This document shows, piece by piece, positions 6,519 through 7,958 of a DNA stretch of 7,958 nucleotides (within the stretch, counting starts at the first letter, position 1; each line of letters opens with the position of its first letter). This stretch comes from Hyphomicrobiales bacterium. Its GTDB lineage: Bacteria; Pseudomonadota; Alphaproteobacteria; Rhizobiales; JAJFHC01. Location: contig JAJFHC010000221.1 of assembly GCA_021775835.1 (NCBI GenBank), forward strand, positions 1-7,958, given 5' to 3'. Position numbers and translations under genes: made by a program. Under the pieces are notes generated by a model, which ran no database searches, had not been told where the DNA came from, and was given only the letters and a program-made list of their open reading frames with translations.

Positions 6519-7523
6519 TCAGATTCGGCCGATCTTGCAGTTGTTATCGTATACCCAACTATGGAGTTGCTCGATTGTCATCCATTCTGGATTGTTATTG
6601 GAGACATAGGTGAATTCGTCTTCGACCTTTTTGCCCTCTCCAATGCGGGCCGGATCGGCATGCCAACTGTGAATGGAGGGTAGTATTTTGAAATGGCCGG
6701 GATACTCATGGGTGTAGCGTGCATCTTCCGGGCCGATCATCTGTTCGTGTAGCTTTTCGCCTGGCCGTATGCCAACGATTTCATGGGCTGAACTTGGAGC
6801 CACTGCGCGAGCAATATCGACAATATTCATGGAGGGACATTTTTTCACATAGATTTCACCACCCACCATGTCCTCAAAAGCATGCCAGACCAATTCTACG
6901 CCTTGTTCAAGTGTAATCATAAAGCGGGTCATCCGTTCATCCGTAATCGGAATTCTGACATCTCCCTGCTTAGCTAAGTTCAAAAAGAATGGGATGACAG
7001 AGCCACGGGAGCCCATGACGTTTCCATATCGAACCACACCAAAACTTGTCTTGTGAAAGCCAGTATAGGCATTTCCCGCTACAAACAATTTGTCCGATGC
7101 GAGTTTGGTGGCGCCGTACAAATTTGCTGGGTTACTCGCCTTATCGGTCGACAAGGCAACTACTCTTTTGACGCCCCGGTCGATCGCTGCATCGATCAAG
7201 TTCATCGCGCCGTTGATGTTAGTCTTGATGCATTCAAACGGGTTGTACTCGGCCGTCGGTACGATTTTTGTGGCGGCCGCGTGTACGACATAATCAATAC
7301 CATCGAGCGCCCGAACCAACCTGTCCTTGTCGCGCACATCGCCAATAAAGAACCGGACGCGATCATCGTCGGCAAAAAGCTTCGCCATTTCCCATTGTTT
7401 CATCTCGTCGCGCGAGAAGATGACCAATCGGCGTGGGTCGTATTTCTCCAGCGTCATCGGCACGAATGTATTGCCAAACGAGCCAGTCCCGCCGGTGACG
7501 AGGATAGAGGAATTTTTAAGCAT
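6519..7523 (-). CDS. pseB: UDP-GlcNAc 4,6-dehydratase (C5-inverting), PseB/FlaA1 family
   Basis: PseB performs the first committed step of pseudaminic acid synthesis, converting UDP-GlcNAc to the 4-keto-6-deoxy sugar with inversion at C5. The 334-residue short-chain dehydrogenase-type protein has the NADP-binding glycine motif TGGTGSFG at residues 10-17 and the catalytic segment STDKASNPANLYGATK with D127, K128, Y136 and K140. These correspond to D132, K133, Y141 and K145 of Helicobacter FlaA1. RYGNVMGSRGS (about 167-177) and IRPGEKLHE are further family signatures. The start is ATG 7523; a TTG directly before it at 7526 is in frame, and a stop at 7559-7557 closes the frame upstream. No Shine-Dalgarno sequence is evident. 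It is the first gene of the operon and is separated from pseC by a single base. Inverting PseB rather than a LegB-type retaining enzyme is the main reason to call the product pseudaminic acid-like. Confidence 0.96.
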   Translation of the reverse strand: MLKNSSILVTGGTGSFGNTFVPMTLEKYDPRRLVIFSRDEMKQWEMAKLFADDDRVRFFIGDVRDKDRLVRALDGIDYVVHAAATKIVPTAEYNPFECIKTNINGAMNLIDAAIDRGVKRVVALSTDKASNPANLYGATKLASDKLFVAGNAYTGFHKTSFGVVRYGNVMGSRGSVIPFFLNLAKQGDVRIPITDERMTRFMITLEQGVELVWHAFEDMVGGEIYVKKCPSMNIVDIARAVAPSSAHEIVGIRPGEKLHEQMIGPEDARYTHEYPGHFKILPSIHSWHADPARIGEGKKVEDEFTYVSNNNPEWMTIEQLHSWVYDNNCKIGRI

Positions 7524-7751
7524 CAATTTATGGTAATTTTCATTGAGTGACGGAGTTCAGCTATCTGGCAACTTACAATGGTATCGTTTGGCCGTGAATG
7601 CGCCATTTAGGCAGCTTAATAATCATCAGCGACATTCTTGCCTAGCCCAGTAGCGGCGACAATGTTGATTTGTAACAAAAATCTCGGATGTACACCTGAA
7701 ATTACATTGGAATCACAACTGCCGCTTGGACATACACTCGGTGTAGGTCCA

Positions 7752-7828
7752 TTCGTGAACATCCTTCTGCCTAGGCGGCGAACACATGCCGAAATTTCAA
7801 TCACGAACTGTTAGCCTAACTGCCGCCT
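7752..7828. repeat. Two interlocked 7-base inverted repeats
   Basis: TTCGTGA (7752-7758) pairs with TCACGAA (7801-7807), and AGGCGGC (7773-7779) pairs with GCCGCCT (7822-7828). The pairs interlock rather than nest, giving a pseudoknot-like order with intervening segments of 14, 21 and 14 bases. The region would be transcribed only if the promoter lies further upstream. Function is unproven and chance is possible. Confidence 0.35.
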
Positions 7829-7919
7829 GTCTGGAAGCCCCATTGTCTGAATTCGATACCTAATCTCATCATGTTGGTTGCAAGAATAATTAGGGGGATT
7901 GTCAGGGTGTGAGTAAGTG

Positions 7920-7934
7920 TATGTGAATCACATA
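7920..7934. promoter_or_regulatory. Perfect 15-base palindrome, candidate operator
   Basis: TATGTGA-A-TCACATA has two perfect 7-base arms around one base. This symmetry is typical of binding sites for dimeric repressors such as GntR-type proteins. The TGTGA and TCACA halves look like CRP half-sites but are one base apart instead of six, so CRP/FNR binding is not expected. It lies about 400 bases before pseB and might serve a gene outside the window. Confidence 0.4.
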
Positions 7935-7958
7935 TCCAGAGGTCGCAAAATAAGAATC

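Larger units (their letters stand above)
7524..7958. other. Upstream noncoding region of the operon
   Basis: No supportable gene lies in this stretch. It should contain the promoter and leader of the minus-strand operon, but I could not find a convincing -35/-10 pair or a sigma-54 site. It holds several short symmetric elements: TATGTGAATCACATA (7920-7934), GTTAGCCTAAC (7810-7820), GAAATTTC (7791-7798), TACACTCGGTGTA (7733-7745) and two interlocked 7-base inverted repeats (7752-7828). The nonamer AACTGCCGC occurs at 7718 and again exactly 100 bases later at 7818. A minus-strand frame is open from the right edge to a TAG near 7815, about 47 codons, with no recognisable product; it could at most be the tail of a gene outside the window. 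Confidence 0.6.

Noticed and set aside
7053..7550. 165-codon plus-strand frame antisense to pseB (and a similar one at 2066-2563 antisense to pseG)
   Set aside because: Both lie wholly opposite well-supported genes, and their products look like reverse-strand translations with no domain features.
7616..7804. 62-codon minus-strand frame in the upstream region
   Set aside because: It starts with GTG, has no ribosome-binding site, and its cysteine-rich product resembles no family I know. It is best read as noncoding.
7810..7820. GCCTAAC/GTTAGGC as an integron attC core
   Set aside because: No partner core site lies at a suitable distance on either side and there are no cassette-like genes. The short GTTAGCCTAAC palindrome explains it.
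7814..7829. GGCGGCAGTT on the minus strand as an ops/JUMPstart element for RfaH
   Set aside because: It differs from the GGCGGTAG core at the key T and at later positions, and I see no other JUMPstart sequence. The similar GCGGCAGTT at 7718-7726 departs further.
7920..7934. CRP/FNR binding site
   Set aside because: The TGTGA and TCACA halves are separated by one base instead of the required six.

Overview
The window holds most of one long operon on the minus strand, read from right to left, that makes a nonulosonic acid sugar of the pseudaminic acid type. Such sugars are used by bacteria to glycosylate flagellin or to build capsule, LPS or other surface glycans. Base composition is near half GC by eye. 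The protein families point to a Gram-negative bacterium, probably a proteobacterium; the C-terminal end of the PseB protein looks more alphaproteobacterial than enterobacterial to me, but that is an impression from memory, not a test.

Layout, in transcription order. Bases 7958-7524 are about 435 noncoding bases upstream of the first gene, with several small palindromes. Then pseB (7523-6519, UDP-GlcNAc C5-inverting 4,6-dehydratase), pseC (6517-5360, C4 aminotransferase), an aldo/keto reductase (5363-4461), a class III PLP aminotransferase of the glutamate-1-semialdehyde aminomutase type (4392-3070), pseG (3060-1969, UDP-sugar hydrolase), pseI (1987-971, nonulosonate synthase), a left-handed beta-helix acyltransferase with a PglD/NeuD-like N-terminal domain (965-279), and the first 85 codons of a probable TylF-like methyltransferase (256-1), cut by the window edge. 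Most junctions are overlaps or gaps under 25 bases, with ATGA at pseC/reductase, so this reads as one transcript with translational coupling.

How the genes fit together. PseB and PseC convert UDP-GlcNAc to UDP-4-amino-4,6-dideoxy-beta-L-AltNAc. An N-acyltransferase must then act on the C4 amine, PseG removes UDP, and PseI condenses the free 2,4-diamido sugar with phosphoenolpyruvate. The usual GNAT-type PseH and the CMP-sugar synthetase PseF are both absent here. The beta-helix acyltransferase may stand in for PseH, and the cytidylyltransferase must lie outside the window. The reductase/aminotransferase pair sits in the middle of the core pathway and has no role in textbook pseudaminic acid synthesis, so a modified sugar or a modified acyl group is plausible.

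The most interesting sequence detail is a run of eight C residues (coding strand) directly after the start codon of the aldo/keto reductase. It is a possible phase-variation tract that would switch this extra step on and off. I found no RNA genes, insertion sequences, CRISPR array or convincing terminator.
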